From positions 1-8,212 of the forward strand of contig JAUYKR010000044.1 in assembly GCA_030699855.1 (NCBI GenBank): a stretch of 8,212 nucleotides of DNA, read 5' to 3'. The stretch comes from a bacterium. Lineage in GTDB: Bacteria > Patescibacteriota > Gracilibacteria > JAUYGZ01. A program made the translations under genes and the position numbers. Numbering within the stretch: position 1 is the first letter of the stretch; each line of letters starts with the position of its first letter. The notes under the pieces are model-generated. The model was not told the DNA's origin. It was given only the letters and a program-made list of their open reading frames with translations, and searched no databases. Shown one piece after another: positions 1 to 5,596 of this stretch.

Positions 1-396
1 CAGGAACACTTTCCTCTCGCAAAAGAAGAGGCGCTGAAGAAAGGATATCGCTGGAAAGAAGAAAAAAGCGAATTGCCGTCTGCGAATCGTGCAGCACTCG
101 CGGAAGATATTGCCGATACTCCAGACGATATCCTGAAGGAGGTTCTTCAATGCGAGTCTTGTGAAAGAGGATATAAAATTATCGCTCAGGAACTAAAATT
201 TTACCGAAAAATGGGCATTCCCATTCCTCTCAGGTGTGTCTTTTGCCGCGATAAAGAAAGGAAGCGGAGGAGAAATCCCCGGAAGCTCTGGGAGCGGAAA
301 TGCGATGAGTGTCAAAAGAATATTTCCACGAGTTTTGCTCCGGAGCGATCAGAAAAGATCGTGTGCGAGGCGTGTTATTTGGCCACCTTGGTGTAA
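1..396 (+). CDS. Double zinc-ribbon protein, C-terminal part (5' end outside window)
   Basis: The reading frame is open from base 1 to the TAA at 394-396, giving 131 visible residues; the true start lies left of the window. A TTG at 73 could be read as a start, but the frame upstream of it encodes a conserved-looking segment (FPLAKEEALKKGYRWKEE), so it is not the start. Four CxxC pairs are visible at residues 51/54, 79/82, 101/104 and 122/125. They form two four-cysteine sites: CESC with CVFC around the phrase FYRKMGIPIP, then CDEC with CEAC. A basic stretch (KERKRRRNPRKLWERK) lies between the two sites. From memory, proteins of this architecture are common and uncharacterised in Patescibacteria. 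Zinc binding and contact with nucleic acid or ribosome are inferences from the cysteine pairs and the basic linker. The function is unknown. Confidence 0.8.
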   Translation, partial: QEHFPLAKEEALKKGYRWKEEKSELPSANRAALAEDIADTPDDILKEVLQCESCERGYKIIAQELKFYRKMGIPIPLRCVFCRDKERKRRRNPRKLWERKCDECQKNISTSFAPERSEKIVCEACYLATLV

Positions 397-480
397 CTCA
401 TTTTACGTTTGGGAACCAGCTATTTGGCGGACTTGGCTAGCGCGCTCCTGAAAATTTGTAAAATTACAATGGCTTCAGAA

Positions 481-510
481 TTAAAGAGAGCCTCGAACCT
501 GTGATATAAT
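481..510 (+). promoter_or_regulatory. Extended -10 promoter of the nitroreductase gene
   Basis: TGATATAAT at 502-510 is a perfect TATAAT -10 box with the TG of an extended -10. The best -35 candidate, TTAAAG at 481-486 (18-base spacer), matches TTGACA poorly, as is usual for extended -10 promoters. Transcription would start near 517, leaving a leader of about 21 bases before the ATG at 538. That leader has no Shine-Dalgarno sequence. Assigned by sequence match only. Confidence 0.6.
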
Positions 511-537
511 TCGTGCATATCACTCTCAGCCTCAGCC

Positions 538-1152
538 ATGTCACACCAGCTTCCTCCGCTCAAGCCTGCTCCTGTAGCCCGCGAAGTTCACGAACTGATC
601 AAAAGCCGCTGGAGCCCACTGGCATTTTCTTCTGATCCCATTGAGCCGGAGAAAATCAAAACCTTATTCGAAGCCATGCGCTGGGCGCCCTCGTCTTACA
701 ATGGCCAGCCCTGGCGGATTGTTTATGTCGTTCAAGATCACCCTGAGCAATTTGAAAAACTGAGCTCTCTGCTGGTCGAGGGCAACGCCTGGGCGAAGAC
801 GGCCTCCTTGCTCCTGCTTGTGTGCGCGCAAAAGAATTTTGACCATAATGGTGAGCCCAACAAGCATCATCAGTACGATACTGGTGCGGCTCTGGAAAAT
901 CTTTTTCTTCAGGTCACGGCACTCGGTCTGGTCGGTCATGAAATGGCCGGATTTGATGAGGAAAAATCTTATGAACTTCTTGGCATCCCAAGAGAAGAGT
1001 ATGTGTCGATGGCCATGATGGCCGTTGGGTATCCTGGAGATGAGAGTGAGCTGAATGATGACCTCTTGCAGCGACAAAAAGCACCGCGACAGCGCAAGCC
1101 GATTCAGGAATTGGTCTTCGCAGGAGAATGGGGGAAGCCTATGGACTTATGA
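538..1152 (+). CDS. Nitroreductase-family FMN oxidoreductase
   Basis: The 204-residue product is the normal size for a nitroreductase-fold flavoprotein. These are cytosolic, usually dimeric enzymes that bind FMN and reduce substrates with NAD(P)H. Visible family marks, in order: the FMN-phosphate-contacting N-terminal element SRWSP (residues 23-27); the APSSYNGQPWR block (50-60), matching the typical WAPSxxNxQPWR; the helix region YDTGAALENLFLQVTALGLVGHEMAGF (113-139); the strand AVGYPG (162-167); and the C-terminal RKPIQELVFAGEWG (186-199). ATG 538 is chosen because it follows the extended -10 promoter closely and precedes the conserved N-terminal helix. No Shine-Dalgarno is seen. The last 14 bases overlap the end of the convergent NUDIX gene. 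The substrate cannot be deduced: nitroaromatic or quinone reduction is typical of the family, but some members are dehydrogenases. Confidence 0.9.
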   Translation: MSHQLPPLKPAPVAREVHELIKSRWSPLAFSSDPIEPEKIKTLFEAMRWAPSSYNGQPWRIVYVVQDHPEQFEKLSSLLVEGNAWAKTASLLLLVCAQKNFDHNGEPNKHHQYDTGAALENLFLQVTALGLVGHEMAGFDEEKSYELLGIPREEYVSMAMMAVGYPGDESELNDDLLQRQKAPRQRKPIQELVFAGEWGKPMDL

Positions 1153-1678
1153 TCCCATCCCTCACCATCCATTCCCAGGCCAGGAGGCCCGGGGCGCAGG
1201 ATGAAGACTCTCCGCTCATCAGAACCCCTCTCATTTTCTCCTGGCTCAACAGTTGCACTTCGATGAACTCGGTTTCATCCAGCTTTTGCTCGGAGATTTT
1301 TTTGCAGTTCGTCGCGTAGTACACATGGATGTACCGGGTGGAGTAAGGTGAGGTCGGTAATTTCGAGACTTTTTTAAAGGTTCCGGTATATCCCGTCTCT
1401 TCCAGAAGCTCATCCGCGATGCGCCTGTCGGCATCATCCTCAAAATTGTTGAATCGCCCCGCGGGCAGTTCCACCATCATTTTTCCCGGACCGACTCGAA
1501 ATTCCCCTACGGCAATAAACTGTTTTTCTTCTGTAAGTGCCAGGACACAGCAGGTATCGACCTCCCTGCAAACGAAAAAATGGTGCTCGCTTCCGTCCGG
1601 GAGTCTATAAAGCCGATCAAGAATCGAGAAATAAGAATTCTCGTAAGCAGTGGTTTCGGAAAGTAGGATGAAATCCAT
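1139..1678 (-). CDS. NUDIX hydrolase, ADP-sugar pyrophosphatase type
   Basis: The 179-residue protein is of ADP-ribose/ADP-sugar pyrophosphatase size. These cytosolic enzymes cleave nucleoside diphosphates linked to another moiety, using divalent metal. The stretch VELPAGRF (residues 69-76) followed by ELLEETGY (90-97) is the Nudix box of the ELPAG subgroup. The metal-binding glutamates correspond to E90, E93 and E94. Two departures are seen. The box spans 24 residues (G74-Y97) instead of 23, and the Arg of the usual REUxEE is Asp (D89). The metal-ligand glutamates are intact, so activity is plausible. ATG 1678 has only a poor Shine-Dalgarno; no in-frame ATG, GTG or TTG lies between it and the upstream stop at 1739-1741. 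The gene is last in the methyltransferase-recG group, 37 bases after recG, and converges on the nitroreductase gene. The substrate is not determinable. Confidence 0.9.
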   Translation of the reverse strand: MDFILLSETTAYENSYFSILDRLYRLPDGSEHHFFVCREVDTCCVLALTEEKQFIAVGEFRVGPGKMMVELPAGRFNNFEDDADRRIADELLEETGYTGTFKKVSKLPTSPYSTRYIHVYYATNCKKISEQKLDETEFIEVQLLSQEKMRGVLMSGESSSCAPGLLAWEWMVRDGIISP

Positions 1679-1686
1679 GACGGTCT

Positions 1687-1713
1687 TTACGAAGGCAACA
1701 CCATTGTACCCCC
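1687..1713 (-). promoter_or_regulatory. Strong Shine-Dalgarno with a five-codon minicistron before the NUDIX gene
   Basis: Read on the minus strand, AAGGGGG (1715-1709) follows the recG stop. Four bases later comes ATG (1704-1702), opening Met-Val-Leu-Pro-Ser and a TAA (1689-1687). The NUDIX ATG is eight bases further on (1678). This is the only good Shine-Dalgarno near the NUDIX start, and the nearest ATG it serves is out of frame with NUDIX. Either ribosomes reinitiate after the minicistron, or the motif is a coincidence. Translation of the minicistron is not shown by the sequence alone. Confidence 0.35.
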
Positions 1714-1715
1714 TT

Positions 1716-3746
1716 TCAGGCTCGCGCAGAATTTCCTTTCACTTTTTCCACCAACTTTTTCAGCAGTGGAAATTTTATCAGGCTCGAATCCGTCTCAATC
1801 AATTCCCGAGCTTTTTCCCGGGCCATGGCGATGGTTCGTCCGTCCATGATCGAGGCCATTTTCAGATCCGGAAGGCCGCTTTGGCGATAGCCATATACTT
1901 CTCCCGGCCCGCGAATTTCCAGATCAATTTCCGCCAGTTTAAAGCCATCGGTGTGCTCCTGCATGGCCTTCAGCCTTCGCAAAGATTGCTGCTCTCGCTT
2001 GGTCGAAAACAGGAAGCAATACGATTGCAGGTCATTTCTTCCCACCCGTCCGCGAAACTGGTGAAGTTGAGACAGGCCAAAGCGTTCGGATCCCTCAATC
2101 ACCATCACGGTGGCGTTGGGAATGTCGATTCCGACCTCGATTACTGAAGTCGATACCAGGATGTCGTAGTGCTTTTCTTTAAATTTTTTCATGACTTCGT
2201 CCTTCTCGTCGGTCTTCATTTTTCCGTGAAGATAGGCGATGCGGCGGTGGGGGAATTCCTGCTTCAGGCGCTCAAACTCTTCCAATACGGACTTGGCTTC
2301 CAGCTTTTCGCTCTCCTGGATCAACGGACAAATAACGAATATCTGTCGGCCTTTTTGGATTTGATCGTCGATGAAGAGGGTAGCCTGTTTCCTGGCTGTG
2401 GCCGAAACAACCTTGGTGATGATGGGTTTTCGCCCCGGCGGCATTTGATCGATGACGCTCAATTCCTGATCGCCGTAGATCGTCAAAGCCAAGGTTCTCG
2501 GAATGGGTGTCGCGCTCATCATCAGCAGGTGGGGGATGTGCTTCCCGCTCTTTTCAACCAGCTCGGCTCGCTGAGCCACGCCAAAGCGGTGCTGTTCATC
2601 GATGACGGCGAAAGCCAATTGAGGAAAATTCACTTTCTCCTGGATCAGAGCGTGCGTGCCGATGATGAGCTGGATTTTTCCGGTTGAAATATTTTCCTGA
2701 AGTTCAGTTTTTTCCCTTTCGGATACGGAGCCAATCAGGAGTGCGCAGGGAAATTCAGGAAGCATTTTCTTTAAGGTCACACAATGCTGCTTGGCCAGGA
2801 TCTCGGTTGGGGACATGACCACACACTGGTATCCTTTTCTCAAAAAAGAGAGCATTGCCATGGCCGCTACCACCGTCTTTCCGCTGCCAACATCTCCCTG
2901 GAGCATGCGCAGCATTGGCTGCTCCTTCTCGCAGTCTTTCAAAATATGGTAGAGGGAAATTTTTTGCGCGTCTGTAAGGCTGAAGGGAAGCTGCTCCTGA
3001 AACTTCTTCATTGCTTCCGCGTCCAGAGGCATGGCCACGGCTCCGCCTTGCTCGGCCCAGGCTTTCTTTTGCTGGAGCGCGTTGAGCTGGAGAATGAACA
3101 GCTCTTCAAAGGCCAACATCTGCTTGGCTCTCTCTAATTGTTCCCTATTTTCCGGAAAGTGCACCGTCCGAATGGCCTCAGCCTTGCTCGGAAACTGATA
3201 TTGCTTCCGAACATCTTCCGGGAGAACTTCCTCAAACTCGCCGGCATGGTCAATGATGGAGTGTATTTTTTCTCTTAGCCATTTTGAGGTTAGGCCTTCC
3301 GTTTCGTGATAGACGGGAACGATGCCGGCGTGAATCAAATGATCCGACCAGGGCTCAATCGTCGGAGCTTGAAAACTCATCTTTCCTCCGGAATACTTTA
3401 CCCTTCCCGAGATCATCACTTCCCTTATCTCACTCCACTGATTGGCCAAATAGGGCTGGTTGAACCAGACGCATTCGATGATCGCTCCTTCCTGATCCGT
3501 AAACGTGGCCTTCTGAATCCGTTTTCCGAACTTCGTTTTGTGATTCTGAATTGCTCCCAGCATGCCGCGAGAGGTATTCACTTCTTGCACGTTGAAGAGG
3601 TTGATGGCCCTCAACTCGCTTTTGTCTTCATGACGGAAGGGGTAGTGAAGAAGGAGGTCTTCCACAGTAATGATGCCCATGCCTTTCAGCAATGTGAGCT
3701 TGGCTGGGGTGCTGCGGAGGGCGATGGTCAGTTTGACTTGGAGCAT
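1716..3746 (-). CDS. recG: ATP-dependent DNA helicase RecG
   Basis: The 676-residue product is close to the usual RecG length of about 690. RecG is a double-stranded DNA translocase that remodels stalled forks, R-loops and Holliday junctions. The N-terminal part has the LKGMGIITVEDLLLHYPFRHED entry (20-41) and the OB-fold wedge (about 55-150). Helicase motifs are complete: Walker A GDVGSGKT (284-291), motif II DEQHRFG (383-389, the RecG signature), motif III SATPIPRTL (411-419), LHGKM (506-510), motif V STSVIEVGIDIP (532-543) and motif VI QLHQFRGRVGR (560-570). The C-terminal TRG translocation region follows (GFKLAEIDLEIRGPGE, 601-616, ending RQSG at 621-624). ATG 3746 is 16 bases after the methyltransferase stop and has no clear Shine-Dalgarno, so translational coupling is likely. 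The stop is TGA at 1718-1716. No missing motif or frameshift is seen. Confidence 0.98.
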   Translation of the reverse strand: MLQVKLTIALRSTPAKLTLLKGMGIITVEDLLLHYPFRHEDKSELRAINLFNVQEVNTSRGMLGAIQNHKTKFGKRIQKATFTDQEGAIIECVWFNQPYLANQWSEIREVMISGRVKYSGGKMSFQAPTIEPWSDHLIHAGIVPVYHETEGLTSKWLREKIHSIIDHAGEFEEVLPEDVRKQYQFPSKAEAIRTVHFPENREQLERAKQMLAFEELFILQLNALQQKKAWAEQGGAVAMPLDAEAMKKFQEQLPFSLTDAQKISLYHILKDCEKEQPMLRMLQGDVGSGKTVVAAMAMLSFLRKGYQCVVMSPTEILAKQHCVTLKKMLPEFPCALLIGSVSEREKTELQENISTGKIQLIIGTHALIQEKVNFPQLAFAVIDEQHRFGVAQRAELVEKSGKHIPHLLMMSATPIPRTLALTIYGDQELSVIDQMPPGRKPIITKVVSATARKQATLFIDDQIQKGRQIFVICPLIQESEKLEAKSVLEEFERLKQEFPHRRIAYLHGKMKTDEKDEVMKKFKEKHYDILVSTSVIEVGIDIPNATVMVIEGSERFGLSQLHQFRGRVGRNDLQSYCFLFSTKREQQSLRRLKAMQEHTDGFKLAEIDLEIRGPGEVYGYRQSGLPDLKMASIMDGRTIAMAREKARELIETDSSLIKFPLLKKLVEKVKGNSARA

Positions 3747-3762
3747 CGGAGAAATAAGTATG

Positions 3763-4935
3763 CTAGGTCTTTTTAAACACCACGATTTCCCTGCCTACCA
3801 CCTGACTTTCCCGCTCGTAGAGCAGTGAGCGCGGTGGCGTTTCCAGTTCAAATGCATTTTCTTCGGCATATTTTCTTATCAGCTCTTCCGGATAGTAGGC
3901 GCGATCATCCTTGGATCGGAAAAAGGGGAAGCAGCATACCAGTCGTTGACCTGATCTTAAAATCTGGCTTATGCCAGCAAAGAATTTTGAATTGATACCG
4001 TCGAGAAGATCAAATATTTCCTTTTGCTGCACTTGGCTCGGTGGCCGATTTTGAAGCGGCCCCAGATAGCCTTCACAGACGATAACCAGATCATCAGCTA
4101 CATTTTTCTTGGAAAAAGGCTGGGTGGCGTCGTGCTGGAATAGAACGGAGTTCGGAGTTTGGAATTTGGAGTTTTCTTTCTCAACTCCGTTCTCTAATCT
4201 CCCAACTCCGAACTCTCTTGTCAGCCATTCCATATTTTTTTCCGTGGCCCCCACCATCGCGCCCTTCAGGTCCGACCCGGCTACGGGGTTTCCCCTCAAA
4301 GCTCCTTCCATGGGGATTGTCCCAAGTCCGCAAAAAGGGTCATAGATCATGGTGTTTGGTCCGGGTTGAGCCAAATTGATCATGATCTGGGCCAGCTTGG
4401 GTGGAAGCATGCCCACCTTCATGTCGCGTCTGGGTTTGTCGTAGTCTCGCTTCGAGTAAGCGTCGATGTCCTGAAAGGCCACGGTTCTTCCCCACAGTTC
4501 TTTTCCTTCAAACCAGACTCTCACCAGATCCACGCCCTTTTCCAGCAGTCCGGTCTGATTCAGCTGACCGGAGGAAATGTTCTTAAAGTCTTTGTTGATA
4601 AATCTGGCGTTTCTCCCGTACTCCTGTTTGAGCCCCTTTTTAATCGCTACTAGAATTTCCGGCAGGCGTTCATGGCCGCCGTACTGCGATACTCCAAAGA
4701 TGATCTTATCGGTTTGAGCGGACTGCTCGATGAGATCGACCGGATTTTGATCGGTAATCTCGCAGATTTTCACCGTGCCGCCCAGCTTGTTTTGAGTATC
4801 TTGGCCGATTGGCTGTTCGCTCTTCATCAGAGAAAACTGTTCTCTTTGCTCCAGCGCGGCGGTGGGGAACATCGCTCGCAGTTCCGCCTTCGACAGCTCC
4901 GGATTCTTGCCGTGGATGAATAAATATTGACTCAT
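3763..4935 (-). CDS. TRM11/THUMP-type RNA guanine methyltransferase-like protein
   Basis: The 390-residue protein has a THUMP-like N-terminal half starting YLFIHGKNPELSKAELRAMF, then a Rossmann methyltransferase domain. SAM-binding motif I is DPFCGLGT (199-206), followed by GSDLKGAMVGATEKN (220-234). The C-terminus LLYERESQVVGREIVVFKK resembles the TRM11 / archaeal TrmG10 / RlmL relatives that methylate guanine N2 in tRNA or rRNA. The catalytic (D/N)PP(Y/F) motif expected after the fourth strand is replaced by CEGYLGP (287-293). Target and reaction are therefore less certain than the fold. Residues 241-265 are encoded by a heptamer repeat array that looks inserted between the KNMEWLTR helix and the FQHDAT strand. 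ATG 4935 has no Shine-Dalgarno and lies 7-12 bases from possible -10 boxes, suggesting a leaderless or near-leaderless message. It is the first gene of the group with recG and the NUDIX gene. Confidence 0.85.
   Translation of the reverse strand: MSQYLFIHGKNPELSKAELRAMFPTAALEQREQFSLMKSEQPIGQDTQNKLGGTVKICEITDQNPVDLIEQSAQTDKIIFGVSQYGGHERLPEILVAIKKGLKQEYGRNARFINKDFKNISSGQLNQTGLLEKGVDLVRVWFEGKELWGRTVAFQDIDAYSKRDYDKPRRDMKVGMLPPKLAQIMINLAQPGPNTMIYDPFCGLGTIPMEGALRGNPVAGSDLKGAMVGATEKNMEWLTREFGVGRLENGVEKENSKFQTPNSVLFQHDATQPFSKKNVADDLVIVCEGYLGPLQNRPPSQVQQKEIFDLLDGINSKFFAGISQILRSGQRLVCCFPFFRSKDDRAYYPEELIRKYAEENAFELETPPRSLLYERESQVVGREIVVFKKT
4147..4217. repeat. Heptanucleotide repeat array, direct then inverted, inside the methyltransferase gene
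   Basis: On the plus strand, four head-to-tail seven-base units occur at 4147-4174 (GGAGTTC, GGAGTTT, GGAATTT, GGAGTTT). After an eight-base spacer (4175-4182), five units of the opposite orientation follow at 4183-4217: AACTCCG, two degenerate units, AACTCCG, AACTCTC. The halves form perfect inverted repeats of 12 bp (4148-4159 with 4204-4215) and 10 bp (4143-4152 with 4183-4192), so the RNA can fold into a hairpin. The array is read in frame and encodes roughly residues 240-263 of the methyltransferase. Seven-base tandem repeats recall the STRR repeats of filamentous cyanobacteria. The kinship is by form only. Confidence 0.75.
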
Positions 4936-4954
4936 TTTATACTTATAGTATAAT
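4927..4954 (+). promoter_or_regulatory. Sigma-70-type promoter of the membrane-protein gene
   Basis: TTGACT (4927-4932, five of six matches to TTGACA) and a perfect TATAAT (4949-4954) are separated by 16 bases. The predicted start is near 4961, giving a leader of about 16 bases that contains the AAAGGGGG Shine-Dalgarno at 4967-4974. The -35 box lies over the first codons of the divergent methyltransferase gene, so the two starts share control DNA. Confidence 0.75.
4942..4952 (-). promoter_or_regulatory. Likely -10 region of the methyltransferase-recG-NUDIX group
   Basis: On the minus strand, TATACT (4952-4947) and TATAAG (4947-4942) are overlapping -10 candidates just ahead of the ATG at 4935. 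They lie within an inverted repeat, TTATAC-5-GTATAA (4937-4953), that also contains part of the plus-strand -10. No good -35 is found at normal spacing; TTGATA (4964-4959) is too close to these boxes. Transcription would begin between about 4940 and 4935, leaving at most five leader bases. Confidence 0.45.
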
Positions 4955-4966
4955 ACGGTATCAAAT

Positions 4967-4974
4967 AAAGGGGG
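4967..4974 (+). promoter_or_regulatory. Ribosome binding site of the membrane-protein gene
   Basis: AAAGGGGG ends two bases before ATG 4977 and its AAGG core sits at workable spacing. It fixes the start of the gene and is clearly better than the upstream regions of the methyltransferase, recG and nitroreductase genes, which show no Shine-Dalgarno. Confidence 0.65.
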
Positions 4975-4976
4975 AC

Positions 4977-5456
4977 ATGACCATCACAAAAGGGCATCAT
5001 AGCCTGATCATCATAGCACTTTTGGGCCTGCTGATCTTCTGGTTTGGCCGACTGTCGGTGCAATACCAGATTCACGCTCAACTGGAGCCTGTTCAAGTTA
5101 TCGCGGAGATCAATCCCAAAGTTCCCCAGGTCTCCATCACCGACATCCAGGGGGCTAAAGTCTATGGCCAGGTGAATGATCCCCAAATCCGTCTTAAGTC
5201 CGGCGACCAGCTGGCCGTTCCCGACAACAATTTGAAGTTTGAACTGGATATTCAGCATCTCGGCTATGTTGGCGACAAGCGCGAGGTTATCAAGCACACC
5301 CCACCGGCCTGGGCTCAGTTTGTGGCCAGCAAGAACGGCAAGTACTTTTATGAAGTCGATGAAAAATCAGGAAAAAATCTTTCCATTCCCACTCGCGTTT
5401 ACTTCCGAACCGAGGAAGAGGCCCTTTCAGCCGGATACCAGAAGAGAAAGAGGTGA
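4977..5456 (+). CDS. Single-pass membrane-anchored protein with a cysteine-free Ada-like C-terminal module
   Basis: The 159-residue protein has one hydrophobic segment at about residues 9-23 (LIIIALLGLLIFWFG) after a short positively charged N-terminus. It fits a signal anchor with the rest outside the membrane. The middle (about 50-98) looks like a small beta-rich domain (SITDIQGAKVYGQV, then IRLKSGDQLAVP). The C-terminus (FVASKNGKYFYEVDEKSG, then VYFRTEEEALSAGYQKRK, 115-158) follows the pattern of Ada metal-binding-type modules, whose usual form is FVASKNGKxYHxxxC and IYFxSxEEAxxAGYRPC. Here every expected cysteine is absent; the whole protein has none, so Ada-type zinc binding or methyl transfer is unlikely. 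The gene has its own promoter and Shine-Dalgarno and is divergent from the methyltransferase gene. The function is unknown; a surface-binding or nuclease-associated role would be speculation. Confidence 0.8.
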   Translation: MTITKGHHSLIIIALLGLLIFWFGRLSVQYQIHAQLEPVQVIAEINPKVPQVSITDIQGAKVYGQVNDPQIRLKSGDQLAVPDNNLKFELDIQHLGYVGDKREVIKHTPPAWAQFVASKNGKYFYEVDEKSGKNLSIPTRVYFRTEEEALSAGYQKRKR

Positions 5457-5474
5457 AAGTGATGTAATCATTAT

Positions 5475-5589
5475 GCTTGGAATATGGTATTCGCATTTCG
5501 CAGCGAGGACCACAACAGAAAGCGGTTCCAAAACTGAAAAGACAAAAGGAAAGTTCCGCAGCAAGAAATGTGAATACCATATTCCAAGC
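5475..5589. repeat. Long inverted repeat (25-base arms, 65-base centre) between convergent genes
   Basis: Arm 5475-5499 (starts GCTTGGAATATGG, ends CATTTC) is the reverse complement of 5565-5589 at 24 of 25 positions. The single exception (G5493 against T5571) becomes a G-U pair in plus-strand RNA but a C-A mismatch in minus-strand RNA. Further out, AAGTGAT (5457-5463) and ATCACTT (5596-5602) pair again. The latter includes the clpC stop, and the former begins directly after the stop of gene 4977-5456. Inside the loop a second hairpin is possible (GCGGTTCC 5522-5529 with GGAA/CCGC 5548-5559, four-base bulge). CGCAGC occurs at both loop edges (5499-5504 and 5557-5562). The stem is AT-rich and lacks a U-run, so it is not a typical intrinsic terminator. 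A MITE-like element or a structured 3' RNA are the leading readings. Confidence 0.85.
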
Positions 5590-5596
5590 GTGCCTA

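Noticed and set aside
73..396. TTG at 73 as the start of the zinc-ribbon gene
   Set aside because: The frame is open and family-like upstream to the window edge, so the gene is cut by the window.
400..464. Inverted pair ATTTTAC (400-406) and GTAAAAT (458-464) after the zinc-ribbon gene
   Set aside because: Seven AT-rich bases separated by 51 bases, without a U-run; too weak to call a terminator or an element.
1650..2147. A 165-codon plus-strand open frame and several others opposite recG (2169-2687, 2784-3137, 3306-3776)
   Set aside because: They lie wholly or almost wholly antisense to intact recG and its operon neighbours, show no family motif, and have no promoter or Shine-Dalgarno of their own.
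4936..4964. Minus-strand pair TTGATA (4964-4959) and TATAAA (4941-4936), 17-base spacer
   Set aside because: Good by match, but it would start transcription near 4929, inside the methyltransferase gene and past its ATG, with no suitable later start.
5454..5456. Reassigned TGA codon (genetic code 25)
   Set aside because: TGA sits at the natural end of three genes, and the frames after it do not continue the proteins.
5475..5589. The long inverted repeat as an integron attC site
   Set aside because: No RYYYAAC/GTTRRRY core pair and no integrase gene is visible; the near-perfect stem is also unlike the imperfect attC pairing.
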